A program made the position numbers and the translations under genes. A model generated the notes under the pieces. That model did not search any database, was not told where the DNA came from, and saw only the letters and a list, made by a program, of their open reading frames with translations. 64,000 nucleotides of DNA from Paenibacillus tepidiphilus (GTDB taxonomy: Bacteria > Bacillota > Bacilli > Paenibacillales > Paenibacillaceae): contig NZ_VWRQ01000007.1 in assembly GCF_008635795.1 (NCBI RefSeq), forward strand, positions 1 to 64,000. Reading direction: 5' to 3'. Shown here one piece after another: positions 47,342 through 56,201 of this stretch; position 1 is the first letter of the stretch, and each line of letters starts with the position of its first letter.

Positions 47342-47577
47342 TCTCGCAAGTAATGTCCGCTCCGGAGCTTTATTTACCACATGCTCACGACCGTCTCCAA
47401 GCCTTCCTTGACAGCAGTCACATCTGTCTCTTGCTTTCATTTCCCGGGACTCACGGCCGCCTCCGGACCTTCATTTTACTGCAAGACACGTTCGTCTCCC
47501 AGCCTTCCTTACTGCAAGACACAACCATCTCCCGGCCCTCACTACCGCAAGCCACATCCGTCCCCCGCTCTTCACCC
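47342..47577. repeat. degenerate tandem repeat, period 33-34 bp
   Basis: About seven units of the form ACTGCAAGACACxxxCGTCTCCCAGCCTTCCTT follow one another up to the hemX stop. The last three (from about 47480) are the most alike. The plus strand is C/T-rich and G-poor. One plus frame stays open through it with 11-residue repeats, but it runs on antisense to hemX and lacks a good ribosome-binding site, so it is probably not a gene. Confidence 0.75.
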
Positions 47578-48396
47578 GCCCCAGCCGTGGAAATCCGAGA
47601 ACGAGTTCAACAGGAAATTCAGAATCAGGAAGGCATAGCCGGCAATCGCCCAGCGGGCCATTGCGCTGCCGCCGTAGCGTCCAAGGCGCCTGAGCACCAT
47701 ATAGGTTATGTAGATTCCAAGCGCAATAAGGGTGGTGAGCACTTTGGTATCCTGAAACAGCGGCGTCCGTCCTTCCGAGAGGATTGAAACGCCGGCCAGG
47801 ACAAGGGAAAGAATCAGCAGCGGAACACCCGTATATACGGCTGTGCCCGAGTACTTATCCATCGTCTCCAGACTGGGCAGACGGCGAATTCGGTCATCCC
47901 ATTTCTTAATCTTCAGCCTGCGGTGCAGGAATAGGTACATTATCGCAAATACGGTGGCCAGTGTCAGTGCGCCAAAGCTCAAATTGGCCAAAATCACATG
48001 CAGCGCCAGCCAGCCGTGCACGGCACTCCAGCTCTGCAGCGTATGGTCCTCCGCCGTCAGCCATACCCGGTTGAGCAGAAATACGCTGAAGCCCGCCACA
48101 CTCAGCAGCAGCAGCGTAAATTCTCCGCCCCGGGTGAACGACACGGCCAGCGAAGTCAGCACAATGATAAAGGAGAACCAGAACAGGAAATCATACGGCG
48201 TAAAAATCGGCAGTCCGCCCTCCTGCCCGAAACGGATGGCCAGACCGGCCATCTGCAGCAGCCCCACAACAGCAAGAAGCCCTGTGCCCAGCCGCTTACC
48301 GCCCGGATTGCGCTTCAGGCAATCCGAGAAAACAAACAGCAGGCTCAGGGCGTATAGCAGCAGAGCGGTATCATATATTCTGTCCAGCAGCCCCAT
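47572..48396 (-). CDS. hemX: HemX/CcsA-like cytochrome c assembly membrane protein
   Basis: 274 aa with about eight membrane segments. It belongs to the CcsA/HemX family, with the W-containing loops and conserved His (SAVHGWLALHVILANLSF). In Bacillus HemX is encoded after hemA and affects the amount of HemA protein. It starts 6 bp after the hemA stop. The downstream gene of the operon is 1.2 kb away. Confidence 0.88.
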   Translation of the reverse strand: MGLLDRIYDTALLLYALSLLFVFSDCLKRNPGGKRLGTGLLAVVGLLQMAGLAIRFGQEGGLPIFTPYDFLFWFSFIIVLTSLAVSFTRGGEFTLLLLSVAGFSVFLLNRVWLTAEDHTLQSWSAVHGWLALHVILANLSFGALTLATVFAIMYLFLHRRLKIKKWDDRIRRLPSLETMDKYSGTAVYTGVPLLILSLVLAGVSILSEGRTPLFQDTKVLTTLIALGIYITYMVLRRLGRYGGSAMARWAIAGYAFLILNFLLNSFSDFHGWGG

Positions 48397-48402
48397 CCCG
48401 GG

Positions 48403-49794
48403 TCACCCGCCGAGTACGCCGGCAGGCGCAAACACCGTCTTGGGCACGGTGAACTCGCTGACGGACGGACGCTCCTGGATTCCGGACTGAACAGGGGAAG
48501 AACTTCCGCCTTCCTGACCGGAGTCCATCAGCTCCTGGAGCGCAAAAATTTGCGTAAAATAATCAAGCGCCTCATTGCCCTGCTTCCCGCCGGACAGCTC
48601 CTTGATAACATTGATCGGGTCATGGAGCATCTGGTTGACTACACTTTTCATCAGGCGGCCGATGACTTTGCGCTGGTGCTCATCCAGCTCGGGCAGCTTC
48701 TTGAACAGGCTGTCGAGCGTATCCTCATAAATTCCGTTCGATTTATCCTGCAGGGCGCGGATCACGGGACGTACGCCGAGCGTCTTCAACCACAGCTGGA
48801 AATCGTCCATTTCTTCGGCAATCATAACGTCAATCTTGGCCGCCTCGCTGCGGCGCATCTCCAGATTGCTCTCCACAATGCCTTCCAGATCGTCGATATC
48901 GTACAGGAACACGCCCTGTACCTGGGCCGCACCCGGATCAATATTGCGCGGAACCGCAATGTCGATCATAAAGAGCGGACGCGAAGGCCGGCGCTTCATG
49001 CTGACTGCTACCTGATCCGCCGTCAGCACGTAGCCGGTGGCCCCGGTCGAGCTGATCACAATATCCACCTCTTCGAGATGCTTCAGCGCATCCTCAAGGG
49101 TGCTCGGCGTTCCCGAGAACTTCTCGGCCAGCTCCGCCGCGCGCGACAGCGTTCGGTTGGCGACAATGACTTCCGCCGCTCCGCTGGTGTACAGATGCTT
49201 GACGGTCAGCTCGCTCATTTTGCCGGCGCCGAGAATCAGCACCTTTTTGCCGGTAAACGCCCCGAAAATCCGCTTGCCCAGCTCCACCGCCGCATAGCTG
49301 ACCGACACCGCGCTTTCGCCGATGGAAGTCTCACTGTGCGCCCGCTTGCCGAGCGTTACCGCCTGCTTGAACAGCCGGTTGAACCACGTTCCGGTGGCGC
49401 CTTCCGCCTGGGCCGTCAGGAATGCATTCCGGACCTGTCCCAAAATCTGCGTCTCGCCAATTACCATGGAATCCAGACCGCAGGTCACGCGGAAGAGGTG
49501 GGCTATCGCCTGTTCATCTTCGTATATATACATATGCTGTGCGAAATGTTCGCTCTTGACATGAAACCACTGCTCCAGGAAATTGCGGATGAAATATCCG
49601 CACATATGCAGCCGGTCCACGACCACATAAATTTCCGTACGGTTGCAGGTGGCAACCAGAACCCCTTCAAGCACGCTCTTGGTGTTCATGAGCTGGTGGA
49701 GCGCTGCGGGCAGATCCTGTTCCGCAAAAGCAAATTGCTCTCTCACTTCCACGGGTGCCGTCCGGTAATTCAGGCCAACGACGATGATATGCAT
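48403..49794 (-). CDS. hemA: glutamyl-tRNA reductase
   Basis: 463 aa. First enzyme of C5 tetrapyrrole synthesis: reduces glutamyl-tRNA to glutamate-1-semialdehyde. MHIIVVGLNYRTAPVEVRE, the catalytic Cys in ATCNRTE (about residue 50), GETQILGQVR and the NADPH motif LILGAGKMSELT are present, then the C-terminal dimerisation helix and a short Ser/Pro tail. Leader of the hem operon; GGTGA is seven bases before the ATG. Confidence 0.97.
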   Translation of the reverse strand: MHIIVVGLNYRTAPVEVREQFAFAEQDLPAALHQLMNTKSVLEGVLVATCNRTEIYVVVDRLHMCGYFIRNFLEQWFHVKSEHFAQHMYIYEDEQAIAHLFRVTCGLDSMVIGETQILGQVRNAFLTAQAEGATGTWFNRLFKQAVTLGKRAHSETSIGESAVSVSYAAVELGKRIFGAFTGKKVLILGAGKMSELTVKHLYTSGAAEVIVANRTLSRAAELAEKFSGTPSTLEDALKHLEEVDIVISSTGATGYVLTADQVAVSMKRRPSRPLFMIDIAVPRNIDPGAAQVQGVFLYDIDDLEGIVESNLEMRRSEAAKIDVMIAEEMDDFQLWLKTLGVRPVIRALQDKSNGIYEDTLDSLFKKLPELDEHQRKVIGRLMKSVVNQMLHDPINVIKELSGGKQGNEALDYFTQIFALQELMDSGQEGGSSSPVQSGIQERPSVSEFTVPKTVFAPAGVLGG

Positions 49795-49887
49795 CGCTAG
49801 TTCACCATCCTAATCTCTATTCATTGCTGCAGCAATTTCTACTATTAAAAATATATCCTAAACATAAATTCCCCAATTACTGTGTTA

Positions 49888-49896
49888 AGTATATCA
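49888..49896 (-). promoter_or_regulatory. possible extended -10 promoter of hemA
   Basis: The minus strand reads TGATATACT (TGn plus TATACT) about 95 bp before hemA. No good -35. It lies back to back with the strong plus-strand promoter of the RNase J gene. Confidence 0.45.
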
Positions 49897-49935
49897 CATG
49901 AAAATGCAGCTTCTTGCAAAACCTTTGAACTCTTT

Positions 49936-49963
49936 TTGACATCTAGATAAGAATTATTATAAT
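49936..49963 (+). promoter_or_regulatory. strong promoter of the RNase J gene
   Basis: Consensus -35 TTGACA (49936-49941) and -10 TATAAT (49958-49963) with a 16-bp spacer, about 150 bp before the gene start, leaving a leader of about 145 nt. Confidence 0.82.
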
Positions 49964-50116
49964 TAAAAAACTGTAAAAGTGCCACGGTTTATCTTGGGTT
50001 ATTTCTAAAATATTTATGAATTTACCGGTCCGCTAATCTACCGCTTCTCGGATTCCCCGGATAAATTCCCCTTCCACTATACATAATATAGGGAATTGAA
50101 CAAGGGAGGAATTGAC

Positions 50117-51784
50117 ATGAACAAGCCGGATGGCCGGCTGTGGATTGCCGCTTTGGGCGGCGTATATGAAATCGGCAAGAACATGTATCTCGTGCAGTAT
50201 GCCGACGATATCATCGTCATTGACTGCGGTTCCAAATTCCCTGATGAAAGCCTGCTCGGCATTGATCTGATCATTCCGGACGTGGCTTATCTGCTGAACA
50301 ACCTGGACAAGGTACGGGCATTGATCGTGACCCACGGGCATGAAGATCATATCGGCGGCATCCCCTATCTGCTGAAGCAGCTCAACCTGCCCGTCTATGC
50401 TTCCCGCCTGACGCTGGGCCTGATCGAGACCAAGCTGAAGGAGCACGGACTGCTTCGGCAGACCAGCCTGCATCCCATTAACGGCGACTCGGAGCTCAGC
50501 TTCGGCGAGATCACGGTTTCCTTCTTCAATACGAACCATAGCATCCCGGATTGTCTGGGCGTGGTGTTCGATACACCGGAAGGGGCGGTTGTGCATACGG
50601 GCGATTTCAAATTCGATATGACCCCGGTCAACCGCCAGTATCCGGATATTCATAAAATGGCCGAGATCGGCAAAAAGGGCGTAAGGTTCCTGCTCTCGGA
50701 GAGCACCAACGCCGAACGCCCTGGCTTTACCCCCTCGGAGCGGCTGGTCGGCGAGCATATGGAGGAGGCTTTTCAAAAAGCGGAGCGGCGGATCTTTGTG
50801 TCTACCTTCGCCTCCAATGTACACCGGCTGCAGCAGATCGTCGATGCCGCCGGACACACCGGCCGCAAGCTGGCGCTGCTCGGCCGCAGTATGGTGAACG
50901 TGGTCGGCGTCGCCCAGGAGCTCGGCTATCTGCGCATCCCTGAAGGGATGCTGGTTGAGCCGCAGGAAGCGGGCAAGCTGCCGCCGGAGCAGGTTGCTGT
51001 GCTATGCACCGGCAGCCAGGGCGAGCCGATGGCCGCGCTATCCCGGCTCTCCACCTCCAGCAACCGGCAGATGGAGATCGGCGCCGGTGATACCGTACTC
51101 ATCGCCGCGAACCCCATTCCGGGCAACGAGCGCAACGTCTCGCGCGTCGTCGATAACCTCTACCTGCTGGGCGCAAGAGTGATCTATGGCTCGCGCAGCG
51201 AGCTGCATGTCTCCGGCCACGGCAGCCAGGAGGAGCTGAAGCTGATGCTGACTCTGATGAAGCCGGAATACTTCATCCCGATTCATGGAGAGTACCGGAT
51301 GCTGCATCACCATAGCCTGCTGGCCGAAGCGGTCGGTGTAAACCCGGACAACATCTTCATTCTGAAGAATGGCGATATTGTCGAATCAAGTAGCGGGAAC
51401 GTCCGGCAATCGGGCCGGATTCCCGCCGGTCAGATCCTCGTCGACGGCCTTGGCATCGGGGATATCGGCAATGTGGTGCTCCGTGACCGCCGCCAGCTGT
51501 CCGCCGACGGCATCCTGATTACCGTCGTCACGCTAAGCCAGGCCGACGGGCGGCTGCTGAACGAGCCGGACACCATCTCCCGCGGGTTCGTCTTCGTCCG
51601 CAACTCCGATACGCTGATCAGCGAGATCAATCAACTCGTCACCCAGACCCTGCAGCAGATGAGCGAAGCCGACCTCGGCCAATGGAGCATCATCAAGCAG
51701 ACGATCAAGGACGTGCTGGGTAAATTCCTCTACGACCGCACCAAGCGGCGGCCGATGATTTTGCCGATTATTATTGAGGTGTAG
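50117..51784 (+). CDS. rnj: ribonuclease J
   Basis: 555 aa. Metallo-beta-lactamase/beta-CASP RNase with THGHEDHIGG, NTNHSIPDCLG, HTGDFKFD, the beta-CASP LSESTNAERPG and FASNVHRLQQ, GSQGEPMAAL and PIHGEYRML. It has both endonuclease and 5'-3' exonuclease activity in relatives and takes part in mRNA turnover. The ATG at 50117 has GGGAGG seven bases upstream; the frame opens at 50096. It is a stand-alone gene with its own promoter and terminator. J1 or J2 cannot be told here. Confidence 0.95.
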   Translation: MNKPDGRLWIAALGGVYEIGKNMYLVQYADDIIVIDCGSKFPDESLLGIDLIIPDVAYLLNNLDKVRALIVTHGHEDHIGGIPYLLKQLNLPVYASRLTLGLIETKLKEHGLLRQTSLHPINGDSELSFGEITVSFFNTNHSIPDCLGVVFDTPEGAVVHTGDFKFDMTPVNRQYPDIHKMAEIGKKGVRFLLSESTNAERPGFTPSERLVGEHMEEAFQKAERRIFVSTFASNVHRLQQIVDAAGHTGRKLALLGRSMVNVVGVAQELGYLRIPEGMLVEPQEAGKLPPEQVAVLCTGSQGEPMAALSRLSTSSNRQMEIGAGDTVLIAANPIPGNERNVSRVVDNLYLLGARVIYGSRSELHVSGHGSQEELKLMLTLMKPEYFIPIHGEYRMLHHHSLLAEAVGVNPDNIFILKNGDIVESSSGNVRQSGRIPAGQILVDGLGIGDIGNVVLRDRRQLSADGILITVVTLSQADGRLLNEPDTISRGFVFVRNSDTLISEINQLVTQTLQQMSEADLGQWSIIKQTIKDVLGKFLYDRTKRRPMILPIIIEV

Positions 51785-51879
51785 GCGGCCAAGCCGAATG
51801 TATGCGAATAATCAGAAACAATGTGCATCGCGAAGGGGAATGGGCTAAATGTATACGATAAACACGTAGGGACGCAGCA

Positions 51880-51919
51880 AGAGAGCTAACGGGATATTCT
51901 CGTCAGCTCTTTTTGTTTG
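51880..51919 (+). terminator. terminator after the RNase J gene
   Basis: AGAGCT and AGCTCT pair around ACGGGATATTCTCGT, followed by TTTTTGTTTG on the plus strand. It lies 100 bp after the stop. Confidence 0.65.
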
Positions 51920-52150
51920 TATCCGATAACACTCCTCGGATTCACACTCCCCACATTTTTTTATCTATATAAGTTGAACTTAAGATTAGCCTGAATAAGG
52001 CCGGAAAGTGAATTAAGTTATGGACTTCCGTCCACTGTTATTCCCGATCCCCAGATGAATACCGCTAGTTGCTGTTGAATTCGCTGGCAGCAGGCTCTGT
52101 CCGGCTCTGTTTAGGTATGATGAACGAAAAGAACCCCTAATCAACAAGGA
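51920..52150. other. intergenic stretch without recognised features
   Basis: No reading frame with a plausible start, no RNA gene and no clear promoter was seen between the RNase J terminator and the four-box element. Confidence 0.6.
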
Positions 52151-52335
52151 TAAATGTATTTCGTACAACTATTTGTTAGGTATCCATCCATCTTTGAAGG
52201 ATAGATGTATTTTGTGCAACTAAAATCAGCATATTGGGATCAAACTGCCTTAAAGCAAGAAAATAGATGTACGAAATGCAACTATAGTCGGGAAACGGCC
52301 TGTTTAGGTGGATATAGTTGTACAAACTGCAATTA
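52151..52335. repeat. four-box dispersed element, copy D
   Basis: Boxes at about 52151-52171, 52202-52222, 52264-52284 and 52315-52335 are centred 51, 62 and 51 bp apart. Boxes 1 and 2 read TANATGTATTT.GT.CAACTA; boxes 3 and 4 are of the reverse type (TAGATGTACGAAATGCAACTA-like, TAGTTGTACAAAC). The whole is a dyad of tandem pairs centred at 52243. It lies between the RNase J terminator and the purine salvage promoter. Confidence 0.88.
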
Positions 52336-52721
52336 GCAGCTTAGCAGCGGGTAGTGAGGTCATTAAGAGCAATAGCTGCTGTCGCCTTTAGTCATGGGTG
52401 CTCTTGGCCTTCCTCATCTATTTTATTGATTTGACCTGTGTGGAGGATAATCACGATCTACCTTTCAGCAGCTTAAAACGATGACAGCCCGCGCTTCGCC
52501 TATCAGCTTTTACTGCAGAAAGCCATCAGTCGGAGGCCGAAACCGCAACAAGCGTATAAATCAAGAAATCTACGGACGGGAAGCGACCGGAAGTCTAAAT
52601 GTTTTCTTGCGTCACGGCTAATCCCAACACAACAATCTTTAGTTCAATCCATCTATACTGTCAACGATGAGACTGGCCTATTGTTTCGGTAAAGTAAATA
52701 AACATGACACCAAATAAAGGA
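52336..52721. other. intergenic stretch without recognised features
   Basis: About 385 bp with no supported gene on either strand. Nothing else was recognised here. Confidence 0.55.
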
Positions 52722-52750
52722 TTGACACATAATATTGACAATGTTAGCAT
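52722..52750 (+). promoter_or_regulatory. promoter of the purine salvage genes
   Basis: -35 TTGACA (52722-52727), 17-bp spacer, -10 TAGCAT (52745-52750). A second TTGACA at 52735-52740 has no matching -10. The transcript would have a leader of about 300 nt containing the riboswitch. Confidence 0.6.
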
Positions 52751-52854
52751 ATAAAAAATGATCAAGAGTCATTATATCTGACATGAATTCAGGTGTTCAA
52801 TCGGGTCTACAATGCCATACGTAACATACGCGTAATATTTCATTCAACTACATA

Positions 52855-53034
52855 CCTCTTGTATAAGCTCATTAATTTGGTTTGAGCGTTTCTACAGGCA
52901 ACCGTAAATTGCCCCAGGCTACAAGAGGCACACAAGTCTTTACAGCATCTGTTCTGATCGAGCCATGCCTTGGCATAGCTCGGACTGGGCGGGTCCTGAA
53001 TGCTTGTCCGTGCCTCTTGCGCCCGGGGTTTTTT
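52855..53034 (+). promoter_or_regulatory. purine-riboswitch-like aptamer with overlapping terminator
   Basis: P1 is a perfect 9-bp helix (CCTCTTGTA 52855-52863 with TACAAGAGG 52920-52928). Inside are P2 (GCTCA/TGAGC), the conserved J2/3 TTTCTAC (52889-52895), P3 (GGCAA/TTGCC) and loop CCGTAAA (52902-52908), all as in the guanine/adenine class. J3/1 is longer than usual (CCAGGC before TACAAG); the base next to P1 is T and the discriminator equivalent is C52919, which in the classical fold means guanine. From 52912 to 52936 the aptamer's 3' half pairs with 53003-53028 and runs into six T (53029-53034). This terminator and the aptamer exclude each other, which predicts gene activation on ligand binding. 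Confidence 0.8.
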
Positions 53035-53063
53035 ATATTTAATAAGCATAAGGAGTGAGGAGC

Positions 53064-53624
53064 ATGAGCACCCAAGTCGGCAAGTTAAGCCAATCCATCA
53101 GCAGCGCCAAAAGCGTGCGCATCCACAAAGACAAGGACACCGTATACGACTTTAAGCTGTATCCTTTTGGAGAGCGGGGCACCTACATTGAGCCTGAGCT
53201 GATCAGCGAAATTACTGAACGTCTGGCGGCGGATATCGAGGACCGCTTTCCTGCCTTTGATTACATCGTCTCGCCGGAGCCGGGTGGGCACACCTGGGGC
53301 ATGCTTGCCGCCTACAGGCTGGGGAAGCCGATGAATATTTTGCGGCTCAGCACAGAGCTGTACGACAACTATGAAGTATGTATCAAGCGCGAGACTGCTT
53401 ATAACGAGAACTATATTTATTTCGACGGCTTTAAGGCCGGAGACCGCGTACTGCTGCTGGACGATGTCATTAGCTCCGGCGCGACGATCCGCTGTATTGC
53501 CCGGCAGTTTGCGGATATGGGCGTAGAGCTGGTCGGCGTGCAAGCCATATTAGCCAAAGGCGAGCACTACAGGAAGCTGGAAGCGGACCTGCAGGTTCCG
53601 GTGGTTTTTTTGTCCGGCGTGTGA
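53064..53624 (+). CDS. purine-type phosphoribosyltransferase
   Basis: 186 aa. PRPP motif VLLLDDVISSGATI near residue 134 and SPEPGGHTWGMLAAYRLG near residue 71 place it in the type I phosphoribosyltransferases, close to adenine/xanthine enzymes. It may salvage a purine base or act as a PurR-like regulator without helix-turn-helix; none of that domain is seen. The ATG at 53064 has AAGGAG eight bases upstream. It is the first gene after the purine-riboswitch-like leader. Confidence 0.82.
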   Translation: MSTQVGKLSQSISSAKSVRIHKDKDTVYDFKLYPFGERGTYIEPELISEITERLAADIEDRFPAFDYIVSPEPGGHTWGMLAAYRLGKPMNILRLSTELYDNYEVCIKRETAYNENYIYFDGFKAGDRVLLLDDVISSGATIRCIARQFADMGVELVGVQAILAKGEHYRKLEADLQVPVVFLSGV

Positions 53625-53925
53625 GAAGCTTTGAGCCTTCAGCAAATTGAATCTCATACGTTTTGATTCTCATTAGCTTGAAGCTTTAACTAACTTCGTT
53701 CCCTCGATCAGACTAGTTTTAAATATGACTTGTTCTTAGTTCAGAATTGTTATCCTTCTATTCAATTGTATTTCCTCATCTTAGATCTTACATCTGTTTC
53801 TCTTTCATCCCATTAATTCTTTCATCACTTTAATCTATCATTACCACAGCTGTTTCAGCGCCTTGTCTCTTCATCATTCCGCCGTGTCTGCTTTTCGACT
53901 TTCACTTAAGGATGTGACCACCATC
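53625..53925. other. T/C-rich gap between the phosphoribosyltransferase and IMP dehydrogenase genes
   Basis: About 300 bp with very few G on the plus strand from 53745 to 53860. Two short direct repeats (GAAGCTTT and GATTCTCAT types) lie at its left end. No terminator with a T-tract and no clear promoter were found, so the two genes may be cotranscribed. Confidence 0.5.
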
Positions 53926-55437
53926 ATGGCTTATTACTATGACCAACCCTCACGGACGTTCAGCGAATTCCTGCTCGTCCCGAACCTTACCACCAAGGAA
54001 TGCGTGCCCGGCAATGTCGATCTGCGCACCCCTGTAACCAAATTCCGGCGCGGTGAGACCCCGGCGCTCAGCATGAATATCCCTTTTACATCCGCAGTAA
54101 TGCAGGCTGTATCCGATCATAACCTGGCCATTGCCCTGGCCAAGAACGGCGGCATCTCCTTTATCTATGGCTCCCAGTCGGTGGAGCAGCAGGTCGAGAT
54201 GGTGAAGCGGGCCAAGAAATTCAAAGCCGGCTTCGTCATCAGTGATTCCAACCTCCGTCCGGAGGACACCCTGCAGGATGTGCTGGCCCTGAAAAAATGC
54301 AGCGGCCACTCCACCATCGCCATTACCGATAATGGCGAACCGACCGGCAAGCTGATGGGCATCGTCACCAGCCGCGATTACCGCGAGAACCGGCTCCCGC
54401 CGGAATGCCCGATTACCGAGTTCATGACCCCCCTCTCCTCACTGATCTATGCCCAGGAGGGCATCACCCTCACTGAAGCCAATGACCTGATCTGGGACCA
54501 CAAGCTCAATTGTCTGCCGATTGTGAACGCCAGCGGCCATCTCGTCTATCTCGTCTTCCGCAAGGATTACGATAACCATCAGCAATACCCGCTGGAGCTG
54601 CATGACAGCAATAAACAGCTTATCGTCGGAGCCGGCATCAATTCCCGTGATTATAAAGAGCGTGTTCCGGCGCTGATCGAAGCGGGAGCGGATGTGCTGT
54701 GCATCGACTCCTCTGACGGCTACTCTGAGTGGCAGGCGGAGACCATCGGCTACATTAAAGCAACGTTCGGCGAGAGCGTGAAGGTGGGTGCAGGCAATGT
54801 CGTGGATAAAGAAGGCTTCCTGTACCTTGTCGAAGCCGGAGCGGATTTCATTAAAGTGGGCATCGGCGGCGGCTCCATCTGCATCACCCGCGAGCAAAAG
54901 GGCATCGGCCGCGGTCAGGCATCCGCCGTCATCGAGGTGGCTGCCGCACGCCAGGAATATTACGAGCAGACCGGCATCTATGTCCCGATCTGCTCCGACG
55001 GCGGCATCGTGCATGACTACCACATCGTGCTGGCGCTGGCGATGGGCGCTGACTTCGTCATGCTGGGCCGCTACTTCGCCCGCTTCGACGAGAGCCCCGG
55101 CCGCAAGCTGCTCGTGAACGGCAACTTCGTCAAAGAGTACTGGGGCGAGGGCTCCAGCCGGGCCCGCAACTGGCAGCGCTACGACTTCGGCAATGCCGAC
55201 AAAGAGAGCAAGCTCGAATTCGAGGAAGGCGTTGATTCCTTCATACCGTATGCCGGCCGTCTGAAAGACAACCTCGACCTCAGCATCAGCAAGATCAAAT
55301 CGACCATGTGCAACTGCGGAGCCTTGTCCATCCCCTCGCTCCAGGAGAACGCGAAGATCACCCTCGTCTCCTCGACCACGATTTACGAAGGCGGTGCGCA
55401 TGATGTTATACTGAAGGAGAAGGATAGATCGTCCTGA
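53926..55437 (+). CDS. IMP dehydrogenase, non-canonical subtype
   Basis: 503 aa. Oxidises IMP to XMP, the entry to guanine nucleotides. The catalytic Cys lies in [20 protein letters not shown], and the IMP-phosphate loop [26 protein letters not shown] is present. Two CBS motifs interrupt the barrel (about residues 115-230). The active-site loop differs from the usual bacterial GuaB form (GPGSICTTR) and resembles that of eukaryotic parasites. A housekeeping guaB is expected elsewhere, so this is probably a second, salvage-linked copy. The ATG at 53926 is used; the frame is open from TTG 53863. Confidence 0.9.
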   Translation: MAYYYDQPSRTFSEFLLVPNLTTKECVPGNVDLRTPVTKFRRGETPALSMNIPFTSAVMQAVSDHNLAIALAKNGGISFIYGSQSVEQQVEMVKRAKKFKAGFVISDSNLRPEDTLQDVLALKKCSGHSTIAITDNGEPTGKLMGIVTSRDYRENRLPPECPITEFMTPLSSLIYAQEGITLTEANDLIWDHKLNCLPIVNASGHLVYLVFRKDYDNHQQYPLELHDSNKQLIVGAGINSRDYKERVPALIEAGADVLCIDSSDGYSEWQAETIGYIKATFGESVKVGAGNVVDKEGFLYLVEAGADFIKVGIGGGSICITREQKGIGRGQASAVIEVAAARQEYYEQTGIYVPICSDGGIVHDYHIVLALAMGADFVMLGRYFARFDESPGRKLLVNGNFVKEYWGEGSSRARNWQRYDFGNADKESKLEFEEGVDSFIPYAGRLKDNLDLSISKIKSTMCNCGALSIPSLQENAKITLVSSTTIYEGGAHDVILKEKDRSS

Positions 55438-55588
55438 TGTGTATAAGCTGACAGGCGCAAGCTGCAGGTAGAGGAACAAAGGGTATTCATCCCTTCTCCC
55501 CGACAATCCTGCATCGGTAACTTCAGCTGCAACTGCACGCATGTTCAGTGACGATTTTACTCTAAGACATCTCCAAGGAGCGTTTATT

Positions 55589-56116
55589 ATGACCGCATTA
55601 CGCAACACCCTCGTCACTCAGGAAGAATTGCAGCAGGCTGTTAAGAAGCTGGGCGCGGCCATTTCCCGCGATTATGCCGGCCAGGAGCTGGTGCTTGTCG
55701 GCATTCTCAAAGGCGCGGCCGTCTTTATGGCCGATCTGATGCGTGAGATCTCTTTTCCCGTAACTATCGACTTTATGTCTGTATCGAGCTACGGCAGCAG
55801 CTCCACCACTTCCGGCGTAATTACCATTAAGCAAGACATTGACACGGACATCCGCGGCAAGCACGTCCTGCTGGTCGAGGACCTGATCGATACCGGACTC
55901 ACCCTGCAGCATCTGAAGGCATTGTTCGCCCTCCGCGAAGCCGCCAGCGTCCGTATTTGCACCATCCTCAGCAAGCCGTCCCGCCGCATCGCCGATATCC
56001 CCATCGACTATTGCGGCATCGAGATTCCCGACGAATTCGTCGTCGGCTACGGCCTGGATTACGCGGAGCAATACCGCAATCTGCCGGAGGTATGGGTTGT
56101 GGAGACGGATAAGTAA
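55589..56116 (+). CDS. hpt: hypoxanthine phosphoribosyltransferase
   Basis: 175 aa. Makes IMP (and GMP) from hypoxanthine (guanine) and PRPP. LVGILKGAAVFMADLMREI, SYGSSSTTSG and the PRPP motif VLLVEDLIDTGLTL are the class signatures, and the C-terminal DEFVVGYGLDYAEQYRNL is typical. The ATG at 55589 has AAGGAG seven bases upstream. It lies 151 bp after the IMP dehydrogenase gene, in keeping with a purine salvage unit. Confidence 0.95.
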   Translation: MTALRNTLVTQEELQQAVKKLGAAISRDYAGQELVLVGILKGAAVFMADLMREISFPVTIDFMSVSSYGSSSTTSGVITIKQDIDTDIRGKHVLLVEDLIDTGLTLQHLKALFALREAASVRICTILSKPSRRIADIPIDYCGIEIPDEFVVGYGLDYAEQYRNLPEVWVVETDK

Positions 56117-56201
56117 GAGCTTGAGCTTTTGTAAGTAGAGACTTTGCATCCATGCCCTCTGTTCAATATAAGTCTCCATGCTGATCACGCTGAAATCAAG
56201 A

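Noticed and set aside
47353-47787. Plus-strand frame with 11-residue repeats
   Set aside because: Caused by the 33-bp repeat; it runs into antisense of hemX and lacks a ribosome-binding site.
53700-53870. Leader RNA or attenuator before IMP dehydrogenase
   Set aside because: The T/C-rich stretch shows no stable hairpin or known aptamer core.
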